NCBI GenBank assembly: GCA_947462335.1
Contig: OX381714.1
Location: 21,796,618 to 21,860,617, forward strand
Length of the DNA: 64,000 nt
From: Harmothoe impar
Lineage: Eukaryota; Annelida; Polychaeta; Phyllodocida; Polynoidae
Direction of reading: 5' to 3'
The position numbers and the translations under genes are program-made. Every line of letters begins with the position of its first letter. The first letter of the stretch is position 1. The notes under the pieces were generated by a model. The model saw only the letters and a list, made by a program, of their open reading frames with translations, did not search any database and had not been told where the DNA came from. Below, piece by piece: positions 52,186 to 64,000 of the stretch.

Positions 52186-55100
52186 ATGAGGGGGCCTGCA
52201 CTCTTCCTACCCTGGGTTGCCATTTTGATATCCCTCTACGAAATATCAGGTATCTACATTCATAATTATAAGACGTTTGGCCTATTTTGACATGGATTGC
52301 ATGTTTTTGAAATCTGGCCCTATACTATACTAGTAGATAGGGAAATGGTAGTGGGAAGTGGGGAGTTTTCATGGCTACATTTTGCCAAGCATTTGCACAA
52401 CCTTAAAGAGACTACTTCTTCATTTTCTGGGTATACGTGCCGTTACTTACACTACCACTACCAGGAGTGGTGAATCGGGCCGGCACATGATTCATGCAAT
52501 GCGGGCAATTACTGATGCACCAGGGCCTTGTGTATTACAGCTCTATGCTGGCCTCAAAGGGTTAACTGTAGACTCTACCTGCAGGGGTCCCTGTGCAGGA
52601 TGAGGCGGCAGGTACTGAGGGGGATGACTACCCCATGGGCAGCTTTAAACTCTACACCAAGTACTAGTATTGGGACTGGTTACATCATAAACATTACAGA
52701 AGTTTAACGGATGTACTATCTTAGACTGAGTCCGGATTGAAACAAATTCTGTCGAGTAGCAGTCCAATAAGCACCCAATGTTATTTTTCTCTTCACAATT
52801 TAAGAAACTGAGAATATAGTAGAAATCCAATTATCTAATTGTGCTTACACTTTGGACCAGCGATAGCCCATATAACATGCTAGCATGCAATTTGCATTTC
52901 ATTTGATCTAGCCTAAACTGTTTGATGACTTTATGCTTTTCTGCAAACGGAAGTTTGAGTGATCCAATCCTGCGATTTAGAAATTGAAATCAATTCCTCA
53001 TGTAAAGGAACACCATAAATTGTGGGGAGGACATCTTACCTACCAAGAAGTCCATCAGCAAGACCTTCTTCGACCCAAGTAAAAATGTGACGATGTTCGC
53101 TCACGGGTATCTTGGTGCCGAATGGAACTGGTACATCCACGACCTCAAAAACGCTCTGCTCGCCAAGGTTAGCAATATTGCTGTATGAGAAAATTCCATA
53201 AAGCTTAGTCTTCATTCGCTATTAACTCTATTTGCTATCATTCCTCGCATTTGGGGGTATTCTCCATTTTCAGGACCAGGGTCCAGAGTTTGCGGTGCAA
53301 GTTGAACTCAACAAGAACTAATTAGAAATAGGCTGGAACACTCACTTGCCCATGTATATATACATTTTGTAAGACCAACCTCACACAGTGGGACACTAAT
53401 TTACTACATACCCTTACACTACAGGAGGACGTCAACTACATCGTGGTGGACTGGAGTAACGGTTCTATAGACGTGTTACCTGAGGCTGAGAAGGCCACCA
53501 AGGTGGTGGCTCAGGAGATAGCAGGCCTCATCACTGTCTTTAGAGACCAATACAAGGTCAGTTTATAATCATAAGACTATAAGGCTGAAAATCACCAAAC
53601 TGACCTTTTTATGCACTTCTTTATCATCACAAGCACCATATTTTATATCAATAGCCCGGCAGGGGAATTCCTAGCTTTATCCAACATGTGTGTATTGGAA
53701 TCTAATTACTTTCACTTTGGTGTACAGCAGCAATGGGGTACCACTTAGATAAACGACTCCCCTCTGTACCCTTCCGATCTAGTAACATTGGACAGGGTCT
53801 ATCTGATGTGACATGGGATGTGGTAGCTCAGTGGTAGAGCATCCGCTTTGGAGTTGGAAGCTCCGGTTCAAGTTCTGCCATTTCCAAGAAACGTTGTTTT
53901 CAGAGAAACCTTAATTGTCCCTCACACTGGTAATTTCTTTTGCAACTTTTTGATGAACTTTTAATTGCCATATTTGGTATCAAATTAAAGCTTGTACTGT
54001 CAGTAATGAGTTGGCTAGAAATAACTAACATTCTCCTAATTGCAACCTCTCAGCAACTCTTTCGAATACTACTAAAATGTGAATTGGTCACAAATTCATG
54101 TTTTTCAATTCATTCCCCCCAAGTAAAAGAATAAAGGGGAAAAAAGGCTCTCTCTTCATGTTTCAGGGCTTGGTGGTGAGATACATAAATCTTTTGAGTG
54201 GCCCTATTGTCATTATCTCACAAAATATTGACACTCTTTGACTTGATTATTGAAATTCAAATCTGAGCTAAAATCCATATCATATAGATGCATGAAACTG
54301 TACAGATGTTGTGTTGCTTAATTGTGCGTTGTTTAACACTTGTAGATGCCGCTATCAGGGATACACCTGATTGGTCACTCCTTGGGTGGCTGGGTCGTGG
54401 GCCTCGCCACACAAAACTTCACTGATCCCTTAATAGGCAGAGTGACCGGTAAATTCATCTTTAGCACTTAATCAGAAATCTATAGGTATTTTGTGTATTA
54501 TGGGTGTATGGTCTGACAATATTCCATATAGGACAATAGCTCTGGCCAGTGCGCATTCATACATCATACCAACCCTACAGCTACAGTGTTGATACACTCC
54601 TGAAGGATCGGCATGATCCACCACTGCATTCAAAATGTCTTTGTTTGCAGGCCTGGACCCTGACCCTGGTAAGTACAAGGGGCGTGCCCTGTTCACCGAC
54701 ATCATACACACCACTTACGAGTCTGATGGCGCTGAGGCCGATGCAGACTTCTGGCCAAACAACCATGACATTGGAGGAGACATCCCCTGGGTGTCGGCCC
54801 ACATGTATGCCGTCTACATGTACACCATGTCCATAGGCAGGTGCCCCTTTGTGGCCACTCAGTGTGGTACCTGGGATGACTACCTGGCAGGCCGGTAAGA
54901 CTAATAAAGCACCTAGCAGATTCAACAGGTTCTATCCCCTCTTTGTGACCTTTAGCCCACAAGATAGTAGCACTTTGTTGGCTAATGCCCCCACACTCCC
55001 TCTATAATGTGCAGCAGGCTTTAGGAAGCTCTTGTTATCAACTTAATAAGTACTACAATATATGTCACCAATTTAATTATTTGTGTTGTATTCAATATTG

Positions 55101-55522
55101 ATATATTAATCAAACACTTGTTGCATCTTTAGGCTTTGCCCATTTTGGATGTAGGACACTTTTTCATCTGTTTTTCATCTAATAGCGCTTTGCCTCTATG
55201 GGGAGGCCTTCACATACAGTATTGCCTTAACCTTAATGGCACAAGTTCCAAATTCTACGATATCAATAACCCTAAGTCTCCCTCTTTAGTCTTTTACGGC
55301 ACTCCAATTCCATCTGGAGGACTGCTAAGTTGATTAGACATGTTTTTTTCTCAGTTTTTGTCTGCCTGCTCAGCTCAAAGTTGGATTTTAAAATGTATCA
55401 TCATGTTGCTGTGTTTTAGGTGTGGAGCCAACCCACAGAGTAGGATGGGTCACCATGCCAACAAGTACCCAGGCCGCGGCAAGATGTACCTCAAGATCAA
55501 CAAGGAACCACCATTCTGCTAA
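52186..55522 (+). CDS. Secreted pancreatic-lipase-type lipase, 7 exons
   Basis: Exons 52186-52249, 52585-52660, 53008-53167, 53425-53556, 54346-54448, 54651-54894, 55420-55522; all GT/AG, phases consistent, 882 nt (293 aa). The N-terminus MRGPALFLPWVAILISLYE is a signal peptide. Lipase motifs: FKLYTK, MFAHGYLG (oxyanion strand), VVDW, GHSLGG with the nucleophilic Ser, VTGLDP with the catalytic Asp, and SAHMYAVYM with the candidate catalytic His. It ends CGANPQSRMGHHANKYPG...FC and has no C-terminal PLAT domain, so it is shorter than vertebrate pancreatic lipase (~465 aa) and closer in layout to invertebrate neutral lipases/phospholipases A1. Role: extracellular ester hydrolysis of acyl lipids; substrate unknown. 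Intron 4 holds a tRNA-like sequence. Exons 5 and 6 are duplicated in inverted orientation downstream. Confidence 0.9.
53815..53886 (+). tRNA. tRNA-like sequence, probably pseudogene or SINE head
   Basis: Good A box (TAGCTCAGTGGTAGAGCA) and B box (GGTTCAAGTTC) with a 7-base loop TTTGGAG, which would give anticodon UGG. Acceptor, anticodon and T stems have several mismatches, so it is unlikely to be a functional tRNA. It lies inside a lipase intron. Confidence 0.4.
54245..55151 (+). repeat. Left arm of lipase inverted duplication
   Basis: Contains exons 5 and 6 and parts of the flanking introns. Matches 56522-57766 in reverse complement; homology ends at gaaattcaaatctgag on one side and cccattttggatgta on the other. 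Confidence 0.9.
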
Positions 55523-56116
55523 TTCCAGTATCAATGTATCAACAAAGGTTAACAGAGGGGGATTGAAAATAGAAATAGCTCATAATCATGAAACAGGACT
55601 CTCACCTAGACCATATTTTCTTTGCTATTCAATCATACACTGCTTGTTTAGCAATGTAGATATTCTTCTTCATACATTGTAGTAGAAAATCAAAATGGTT
55701 TCATATATTGTACCTGAAATCAACTTGTGATGTTTTATTAACACTTCCCTTTGAACTGACAAAAATTAAACCTTACAAATACAAATTTCCTAAACATCTG
55801 ACAATACATTCAATTTTTTATTTGCATGACTTTTAAATTACAATTTCTTTTGACCAACGGTCATGTTGTACAGATGCTATGCACTGTCAATTTTAGCAAT
55901 CAATTTGTTTTTTAAATTTCAATAGAAGCAGGCTATTGACGTGATTGAGATATAAGATCATGACTGTACTCGATGGCAAAACTATTTTAGTGACATGTGG
56001 CATGGAACACTGGTAACAGCGCACCATAACATTATGTAACAGGGTAAAAGCCTTGCGGACATTTCCCTCATCGTCTACATTTTAGATTGGATATTTCATG
56101 GGTGGGTATCATAGCT

Positions 56117-56350
56117 TCATAACAGTGTCGCTTCGTCCAGAAAAGCCTGATCTTCTCTGGAGACTGTCTTTGGAGGTGCACCCCGAGGAAGGATCCTAGT
56201 TCGTGTCAATTCTTGCAGTGGTTTACAGTTGCTAATTGAATCTTCTACACGTTTCATGTAATGAGGAGACTTTTCAGTTGAGAAGTAACTTAAACTCAGG
56301 GCTGGGCATGTATTGATATGCTGGAGCAAACCTAGAAATTTCTGGAGCAA
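56117..56350 (-). other. Short unassigned frame between duplication arms
   Basis: 77-codon frame with no recognisable domain, in the ~1.4-kb spacer between the lipase arms. Probably chance or a repeat remnant. Confidence 0.15.
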
Positions 56351-56607
56351 AGTCTTTCATGAGGGTAGACATTAACCCCCCCCCCCCCCCCACGTCCCTC
56401 TCCCGTCTCCTCATATCAAGGGAGATTTTGTGTGTGAAATCCTAAAGAATTTCATGAGACCTTGGCGATTTTAGGCATATTTCTACTGGAAAAATTATCA
56501 TAGATAAATTACCTTTGGATTACATCCAAAATGGGCAAAGCCTAAAGATGCAACAAGTGTTTGATTAAAATATCAATATTGAATATAACACAAATAATTA
56601 AATTGGT

Positions 56608-56943
56608 CAGAGGCGTAGGAAGCAAATCTTTATTGGGGGGGTCCAGGGGGGCCCCACTCTAACCAACTTTAAGTATCGATTTTTATGCATGATGTATTAT
56701 ATATACTTTTATATTAGATTGTATGGAAAATAAGTATTTGAGCCCCCTCTAGATCTGATTTGGGGTCCCAGCCACCTCTGTACCCACTTTTTCCTATGCG
56801 AGAGAGGTAAGGTTTGGAAATTGTGTGTATTATGTTGCAGGTCTTGACAAATTTTGGAGGGGCCCAAACATATTCAGGCCCCCCCCTCCTTAGTGATTGG
56901 GGGGGCCTGGGCCCCCCTGGCCCCCCCTTTTCCTACGCCACTG
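56608..56943. mobile_element. Non-autonomous TIR element with in-window empty site
   Basis: Ends cagaggcgtaggaa and ttcctacgccactg; flanked by TTGGT (56603-56607, 56944-56948). The paralogous left lipase arm is the unoccupied site (aaattggtgac when reversed), so the insertion is defined exactly. Terminal CAG..GCGTAGGAA is hAT-like, though only a 5-bp direct repeat is clear. Confidence 0.75.
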
Positions 56944-57118
56944 TTGGTGATATATATTGTAGTACTTATTAAGTTGATAACAAGCGCTTCCTAAAGCCTG
57001 CTGCACATTATAGAGGGACTGTGGGGTATTAGCCAACAAAGTGTTACTATCTTGTGGGCTAAAGGTCACATAGAGGGGATAGAACCTGTTGAATCTGCTA
57101 GGTGCTTGTTAGTCTTAC

Positions 57119-57662
57119 CGGCCTGCCAGGTAGTCATCCCAGGTACCACACTGAGTGGCCACAAAGGGGCACCTGCCTATGGACATGGTGTACATGTAGA
57201 CGGCATACATGTGGGGCGACACCCAGGGGATGTCTCCTCCAATGTCATGGTTGTTTGGCCAGAAGTCTGCATCGGCCTCAGCGCCATCAGACTCGTAAGT
57301 GGTGTGTATGACGTCGGTGAACAGGGCACGCCCCTTGTACTTACCAGGGTCAGGGTCCAGGCCTGCAAACAAAGACATTTTGAATGCAGTGGTGGATCAT
57401 GCCGATCCTTCAGGAGTGTATCAACACTGTAGCTGTAGGGTTGGTATGATGTATGAATGCGCACTGGCCAGAGCTATTGTCCTATATGGAATATTGTCAG
57501 ACCATACACCCATAATACACAAAACACCACTTCTGATTAAGTGCTAAAGATGAATTTACCAGTCACTCTGCCTATTAAGGGATCAGTGAAGTTTTGTGTG
57601 GCGAGGCCCACGACCCAGCCACCCAAGGAGTGACCAATCAGGTGTATCCCTGATAGCAGCAT
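57119..57662 (-). pseudogene. Lipase fragment: duplicated exons 5 and 6
   Basis: Exon 5 copy 57662-57560 and exon 6 copy 57362-57119 keep splice sites and open frames with GHSLGG and the Asp motif, but exons 1-4 and 7 are absent. Changes include Ile to Val in the DIIHTT strand and Ala to Pro immediately before the candidate catalytic His (SPHMY). Without a promoter, signal peptide or terminal exon it is most likely a pseudogene fragment, unless spliced to a gene outside the duplicated block. Confidence 0.85.
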
Positions 57663-58384
57663 CTACAAGTGTTAAACAACGCACAATTAAGCAACACAAC
57701 ATCTGTACAGTTTCATGCATCTATATGATATGGATTTCAGCTCAGATTTGAATTTCAATAATATCAACCTTGAATCAATCATTTATCAGTGCTGGAATTC
57801 AATGTTCAGTGCCCACTGGGCTCCATTGCCACATACACCACAGTTGCCTGAGAAAACAAAAGAAATGGCCTGACTGTATTTTACGTACATGGTTGTGTAT
57901 AATATAATGTGGATGCAGTTCAGTGAGCACACTCTCCTACTGTGATGTAAGTCAGCTATGATTCACGTGACTAGCTGCCTCGGACAATGGTATTCATCCA
58001 CAGCTGCTGCCTTCACTGAAAATCCATAGATTGAAAGGGTTAGTGGCTGAGTCGGCTTAAAAATAACCTTCCCGTACCTGCCCTGTCATGGTTCAGTCAC
58101 CTTTGTGAACACAAATGCGTTATTCTACACAGGACATGCACACAGAGCAGGAAGGAGTAGTCGTGTGTACTGCTACACTTAGCTATCCTATGTTACACGT
58201 TACATCTTTGTACATAGAGACATTCTGAGGAGAGAACGGACATTGACAAGGGAGAGAGCACCGTTCTCATTGTTGGTAAAAAGGCTTAAATAACCCTCAA
58301 TGTTGCCACGACGGCTACATTACTGCAAGTATCGCTAGAGCAGCCTGAGAGTGAATTACAGGACACATATTATACACTACAGAC

Positions 58385-58813
58385 ATGGGTGACAAGCCTT
58401 GCCTGAGTGGCTTCCTCTACGCCGCCAACAGTCTGCTCATTGTCAAAGGTATCCTCTGGGTCATCTACGCTGTTCTTGAAAATTTCATAGAAGATTTGGG
58501 TGCTTCTGGTCGACAACGTAGAGCCTCACCCGATGAACTCCCCCCATTGCTAGAGTCCATCTCCATTCCAGTCTTTGGTGTCGCATCTCTGGTATTTGGA
58601 ATCATCGGCATGATGGGCACAGCGAGGAAGCATCAGCGGACGCTGACTGCACAAGGCTACCTGCTGGGGCTGCTGCTGTGTGCTGAGGTGGCCGTCTATG
58701 TGGTATTCGGGATATACGATGCTCTCACACTTACCTATGGCTTGCTGTGGGTAGGTGTCATCGGTGCCGTCCTCACCATGTTCACCTGCTTCCTCATTGT
58801 ATGCTGGGATTAG
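58385..58813 (+). CDS. Small four-transmembrane protein, tetraspan-like
   Basis: 142 codons, single exon, ATG 58385. Four hydrophobic segments at roughly residues 10-32, 61-80, 90-112 and 117-140, with a short polar loop (~35-58, including GRQRRASPDE) and a brief TARKHQRT turn between the second and third. The layout resembles tetraspanin/claudin-like small membrane proteins but lacks the CCG loop of true tetraspanins and the W-GLW claudin motif. Function unknown. AATAAA at 58951 gives a short 3' UTR, supporting a real transcript. Confidence 0.72.
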   Translation: MGDKPCLSGFLYAANSLLIVKGILWVIYAVLENFIEDLGASGRQRRASPDELPPLLESISIPVFGVASLVFGIIGMMGTARKHQRTLTAQGYLLGLLLCAEVAVYVVFGIYDALTLTYGLLWVGVIGAVLTMFTCFLIVCWD

Positions 58814-59035
58814 ACAATGTCATGATTTCTACAAGCTCAGAGACTGATGCAAATATCACGCAATTAGTCGCAGATGTTCACCGGTGTACCCCAGTACAAA
58901 GAAGGAGTTGATTTACGTCTGATATGGGATTTACAGCTTCCAGATCATGGAATAAATGATACATAGACAAGCTGAGTGTTTCTTCGTATGGCTGACAGGA
59001 CATCGATCACAGGGACATTTCCTCCCTAGGGCATC

Positions 59036-59215
59036 TTTCCCTAGGAATCTACTCCTTAGGACATCTACCCCCTAAGACATTTACCCCCTAGGACATCTAC
59101 CCCTCAGGACTTCTACCCCCTAGGACATCTACCCCTAGGACATCTACCCCCTAGGACATCTATCTCCTTGGACGTTTACCCCTTGGAACTTTTATCCCCT
59201 ATAGGACTTCCACCC
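59036..59215 (+). repeat. Tandem (CCCCTAGGACATCTA)n array
   Basis: About ten 15-17-base units variably reading accccctaggacatct, each with a palindromic CCTAGG. A separated short cluster of the same unit occurs at about 59818-59895. Confidence 0.88.
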
Positions 59216-60704
59216 CCTCCATATTCAATATGATGCCCTTTTCTCAAAGAAGAAGCAATGCTCTGGAATGATATTAGCCTCATAGAAACCTAAACCCGAA
59301 CACCTGCTTGCCTAGGACTTTTAAGATCAAATCCCACGACGCTAGAGAGGCTTGAAAAACGTAGTTTATTATGAAATCCTGATCACTTAGCCGATTCTGA
59401 GGCCTACATTGGCTAAGACTAGCCCAAATCGGTGAGAAAGTGTTCCCTTTCTCTTGTGATTTGGGAAATCGCAAGGATCAATAGAGTTAGATATTTTCCC
59501 CCAGAAGACCTAGAAAATGTTGCTTATTAGAATATGTCAATAATTTGGTTTATATAGGGGGGACACTCCAAATATCTTTAGGCTAGTTCAGAGGGAATAG
59601 TCAAGACAAATCATACTATGAAGTAACTCCCCTCAAACAGATCCTTTAACCAGTCCTGCAAGCAACACTTGCCTGCCTATTATTGACCACTGTGGGATTT
59701 GGAGAGGCATACGATCATGGGACAAGTATTGCGATTTACAAGATTGGCAACAGTTGCCCCTTGTTATTATGTCAATAATCAACACTTTCTGGCCCATTTT
59801 TCGTATTGTGGGATTTGACCTTTACCCCTGGGACATCCAACCCCGCAGACATCTATCCCCATGGATCTTTGCCCTCTAGGACTTCTACCCCTGGGTACAG
59901 CTACTCCCTCCACATTGTGACTCAAACATATGGGTATGTGTGAAGGCCACCACTTAGTGAGGCATATATACAATGACTGACAATGGAGGAATTTAAATGC
60001 ATAATGTCATGTTTAGGACATTAGGGTGTATACACTAACGTTTTTGTCATGGATCACCAAGGATAACTCATACCTGTAGGCTGTTTATGAATCTGATTAT
60101 CATAATAGCTTATATAAGAAACACTAATTATAACATGATACTTCATGTGTAACAGCTTGTTGATTTATTTAGGTTGTATCAGCCTGACTTGGAAAAGACT
60201 TACAATACGGGTTTACAAGTTTGTACAAGAATAAACTGTATTCTCTCGTGAAACAAGATACGTTGATGGTCTATAATATATCATTTCTTTGAATCTACTC
60301 ATGGTTCACTGGTGGAAAATAAAAGTAACAGTTAATATAGTCACACAGTTTATATTTTGCCACGAGGGCTGTCGAAGATATTGCACATGATGAACAAACT
60401 TGTTGAACTTGGTGAAATTAATTTCTTATTTAGACTTAGTAGTCTAGCATTATGTTTTTAGCATTTTAACATTTTAATTAGCATTGGATGACTCTATATC
60501 AGCCTCTCTTAAGTACTCCTTTAAAGCTCCTGACGTCAGGTTGTGTTATCATTAATGCAGGGATATGACTTTGTCCATATTTGTAGTGGGTGGCACTTGG
60601 TTGGTAAGTAGGTATGAATGGGTAAACATTTAGGGAGCATTTCCTAACCAATAATTTAAAACCTACCAAGCATTTGACACGACTGGGTATAAAAGCCTTC
60701 CTCC

Positions 60705-60795
60705 TAGTGGGCACAAAATTCATTGAACCAACCTTGAATCAACCTTAACAACCATTTATCAATGCTGAAATTCAATGTTCAGTGCCCACTTGGCT
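60705..60795. repeat. CAGTGGGCAC-family element
   Basis: Begins agtgggcacaaaattcattg and ends ttcaatgttcagtgcccact, with an interior of ttgaatcaacc words, as in the 39546 element. The right half recurs at 57765-57830. Confidence 0.55.
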
Positions 60796-61199
60796 CCATT
60801 CCCACTTACACCCCAGTTGCCTGAAAGAACAAAAGAAATGGCCATACACTCTGAGTGTAAGTCAGATATGATGCACATGACTAGCTGTATAAGACGTTAT
60901 AAACCTTGGACAATGGTAATCATCCTCAGCTGGTGCCTTGGACAATTACCCTGTCCTTGGCTTATAAAACCTATACAGCAAGCCATTTGTACCATAGCTA
61001 ATACCTATTTTGCCTCTCTCAGCCCTTATATAATGTTCCCAATCCAAAGCACTCTACCCATACTCGGTCATGCCCTAGTTACACTAATAGTGCATATACT
61101 GACCTAGGAGATTCATAGTACAGGCATTGTCATATGATCTGGGTGCCCCCTTTGTAAAAGACATTAAAGTCCTCCGTTGTTGTGGAGGGAGGATCATTG

Positions 61200-62110
61200 G
61201 TCTTGGCATTATCATATATCTAGGGTGCTGTAACAAGGATACATTGGGCTATGGCGGGGCCAATATGCATCTTAAGAATGGACCAATATTGTAATTCTGA
61301 TATTAGCAAATCATTAGCTTGATCATTGGTCCAGTTGTGGCCCATGCTTGCATTGATTTCACGTTGGCAGAAAGCAGGGTCCAGTATTTTAGCATTATTC
61401 CATGATTGGGAACTAACCCCCAACATATGATTCTCAATATAGGACCACTACAGCAATCGCTTATATTGGCCAATACTGTTTATATCTATATGATTGATAT
61501 GTTGTGAGCATTGTTTGTGTAGTGATTCAGATATTGTGGTTCTCATCTAAGTTGTTGGATGATCCATATTGGGAAAAACCTTTGTAAGCACATGAAAGTC
61601 AAGTAGCATTCCTGTCTTTGCAATCGATTCTCAGTTCCAAAATGTGTAACCCAATTTGATTGCAAAGCAGGAGCCTGCCTCTTAAAAACTGTTCAGCCAA
61701 CATTGAATACCCATGCTGGGGATCGTATAGGCAACTTTGGGCCAATGCTTAGTTATCATCAATGTTGGTCCAACATCATGAATAATGTAATCACCCGGAA
61801 ACACTGGGACAACATGAGGTCAATATCAGCATCTCCAAACATGGGCGAGTTCTGGGCCAGTGGTCAAGCCAACATGGGCCAATGTCAGATCTGCAATATT
61901 GGACCAACATTGTATTTCAGATGAGTACTAGTCCTGCAAACGGTGGTTCTCATCTGCCTTATATGGTCTTATCGAAAATTCTACATGAAAAGAATAATAA
62001 AGAAACAAAATGCTCATGCAAATATATACTGTTTATTCCTGAGGTATTATACCCAGGTAGCAAGGACACATCGGACCAATGTCGGCAATGGTCAACATCG
62101 CAATCGTTAC
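61200..62110. repeat. Degenerate GGACCAACATT / GGCCAATAT repeat field
   Basis: Many variants of ggaccaacattg, gggccaatat and their complements over ~900 bases, without a coherent unit length. The ORFs through it are repeat translations. Confidence 0.5.
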
Positions 62111-62872
62111 ACCAACCATGGCCCAATCTAGTTAACGCTTGATATACAAAGTTCAATGTCTGATAAAAGGCGCAATTCTGGTCGAAATTATCCAATAGGT
62201 GGTCATGATTTATATGAGCATGCGCATATAAAACACAAATATATATATATAGTCTGGCATATAAAAGCTATATGCGCAAAAGAATGTGCAGTGATCTCTT
62301 TTCCAATAGTATTGACCTACCTTAGCCACATTGAAAGTGAAACACTCCTACAGCGCTTTGCTATTAGCACAATGTCTGAAACACTGACTAAATATGAGGT
62401 TTCTTGCTCTATCCGCTCTGCCTCTCTCTCTAAAGGCGTGTAACAACGTTCACGTCGTAACAGTTCATGTCAATACACATAAATTGTACATAATAATTTT
62501 TAAGATGAGATCTACGGTAATATGACTATCAAATTCCACCTTAGAAAGTCGGACACCATGGGCATTTATCAAATTAAACTTGCTGAAGCCTGTTCCTTGC
62601 AGGCCTCAGTCTCACTCTCAGGTACCAAGCAGGCTGGTTAACACATAGTTATAACAGCCAAGATCAATTACCTTTGTAGACCGCGTAAGCTCTGAAACCT
62701 AGACTGCAATGTCCATCTTTAATTAGACTGCAATGGCCATCTTCAATTATCAGTCTCATTCTACCCAGAAGACATATGAGATTTTGATGGATTAGATTTG
62801 AATGTTAATCGGATACTTATTCAAGTACTTATCACTTATTGATGCAATAATAGGTGGGCACAGAGGCTCGAG

Positions 62873-62937
62873 TTCGGTATATCGCTAGATATTGCACGAC
62901 GCCGAAGGCGGAGTGCAATATCTAGCGATATACCGAA
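62873..62937. repeat. Perfect 25-bp-stem hairpin with nested stem
   Basis: Arms 62873-62897 and 62913-62937 (starting ttcggtatatcgctagat) are perfectly complementary. The 15-base loop GACGCCGAAGGCGGA itself forms a CGCC/GGCG stem with GAA loop and tandem G-A mismatches, so the stem is nearly continuous. Confidence 0.9.
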
Positions 62938-62939
62938 CG

Positions 62940-64000
62940 AGTTTTGTTTTTTGACCTCTTAATGCGTTTATACCACTATTTCTTCAAATATATGGATATC
63001 ATATTGTATTAAGCCTACCTTTTTCAATTATCCATTTTGTCTCCCGGATCGACTGGCAGACTCGCCGAGCGCCATGCTTCTCCCCCAGCGGTACCACATA
63101 CGTAGTGAATAACATCCAAATATGGGGAAATTAGACCATGTCACGCTTATTCCTTCAATCCAGTACATGTATAGAGCTCCTTCTTGATGATGCCGTGCAG
63201 TATTCGCCTTTTAATTGCGTAAATTCCTCATATTTCGACATTTTGGGATCAATACCGTATATCCTGAGATAACCGCACGGCAATTATCCACTCTCGGCAC
63301 GGGAAACGCCAGAATCGTGGTGAGAGGGGTGCACACTCACACCGATATTATCTACGTCCAAAGCCATGTTCGTTTAGTTTTTATACTAAATGCACATAAC
63401 TAATGCTAATTAAGTATGAATAGCATTAAAACAATGAGAGATAGAGATTATTGGTAATGCAACGTCATCCCGAATTCATAAAACCATTTCTCAAAAACTA
63501 CAAGAGATATCTCGTTGGGAAGTTTATGACTTCTATTTTAAAGAATATGTATTTCCGCATCTGTCCACATCGAGTTAGGTTGAATGTATGTAAACCCTTC
63601 GATAACAGCTTTACCAGAGAGAACCCAAGCCTGGTCAACCGCATGATGTGTGCTTCCATATGTTGAATATAGATCTGAGGCCAAAATAAATAAAAGGTAT
63701 GTTTCAGGTAACATGGGAAGAAAGAGTAGGGTCGGTAGGTCGGATATTCATTTTATTTTATTTTATTTTTTTAACATGGAAGAACTAGCCATCCTCCATG
63801 TAAACCCTTAGAATTACCCAAAAAGTGTAAAAATGTGAAGAAAAAAAATCAAAATTGCACAAAAAAAACATAGGGTCGGCACTGTTTTGCTAGGGTCAGA
63901 CGGGTGACCTGAAACAAACCTTTTTTTCTTAATTTGGCCTAAGCATAAGTATCAGGGGCCCTAGACTGACGTTGATTAAACGTTAATTGATTCAAGGATT
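62940..64000. other. Right end, no gene seen
   Basis: Only short frames (63215-63403, 63451-63666) without recognisable domains, plus AT-rich sequence. Confidence 0.4.

Larger units (their letters stand above)
56522..57766 (-). repeat. Right arm of lipase inverted duplication
   Basis: Reverse complement of 54245-55151, about 910 bases once the 336-base insertion at 56608-56943 is removed. A few substitutions separate the arms. Confidence 0.9.

Noticed and set aside
53815..53886. Functional tRNA gene
   Set aside because: Promoter boxes are good but stems carry several mismatches.
54581..54962. Antisense ORFs over lipase exon 6 (and their mirror at 57052-57547)
   Set aside because: Opposite-strand frames of a conserved lipase exon, duplicated with it.

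Overview
This is an animal nuclear contig, most consistent with a lancelet (Branchiostoma-like cephalochordate). Reasons are intron-rich host genes with canonical GT/AG junctions, an UNC93A-like transporter, a secreted pancreatic-lipase-type gene, a long C2H2 zinc-finger ORF, and very many small palindromic non-autonomous repeats. Species assignment is inference; no search was run.

Layout. 1-7568: a compact foreign-looking block. It holds a near-perfect palindrome (1-1381), a second inverted-repeat pair (1312-1717 / 6706-7108), several TATA-driven intronless ORFs of unrecognised family, a 131-bp cruciform-forming palindrome, CTG-rich arrays, and two direct copies (2695-3086, 7116-7568) of a dense array of FOX-, E-box-, RFX/X-box- and inverted CCAAT-like motifs. 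The organisation is virus-like or that of a large unknown mobile element. 10109-35794 (minus strand): an UNC93A-like gene with eight coding exons whose phases all agree (513 codons). Its largest intron carries a very young 12.7-kb Ty3/Gypsy element (14954-27650) in the same orientation, with 437-bp LTRs that look identical, a CCTG target duplication, a tRNA-His-type primer site, a textbook -1 frameshift signal between gag and pol, and a 1135-codon third ORF of unknown function. 36000-44900: no host coding exon recognised, only arrays, microsatellites and MITEs. 45094-47364: a C2H2 zinc-finger gene with about 24 fingers. 49068-49440: a LINE 3' end. 49468-50637: a basic 389-aa protein of possible transposon-associated origin. 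52186-55522: a complete seven-exon secreted lipase. 56522-57766: an inverted partial duplicate of two lipase exons, itself broken by a MITE. 58385-58813: an intronless four-transmembrane protein. 58950-64000: repeats and one striking hairpin.

Host genes do not form an operon and no joint pathway is implied. The main themes are (i) an unidentified virus-like or transposon-like block at the left edge, (ii) an almost intact Gypsy retrotransposon with an extra ORF inside a transporter intron, and (iii) several unrelated small elements with one shared architecture: short terminal inverted repeats enclosing arrays of short repeats, one family with 8-bp target duplications.
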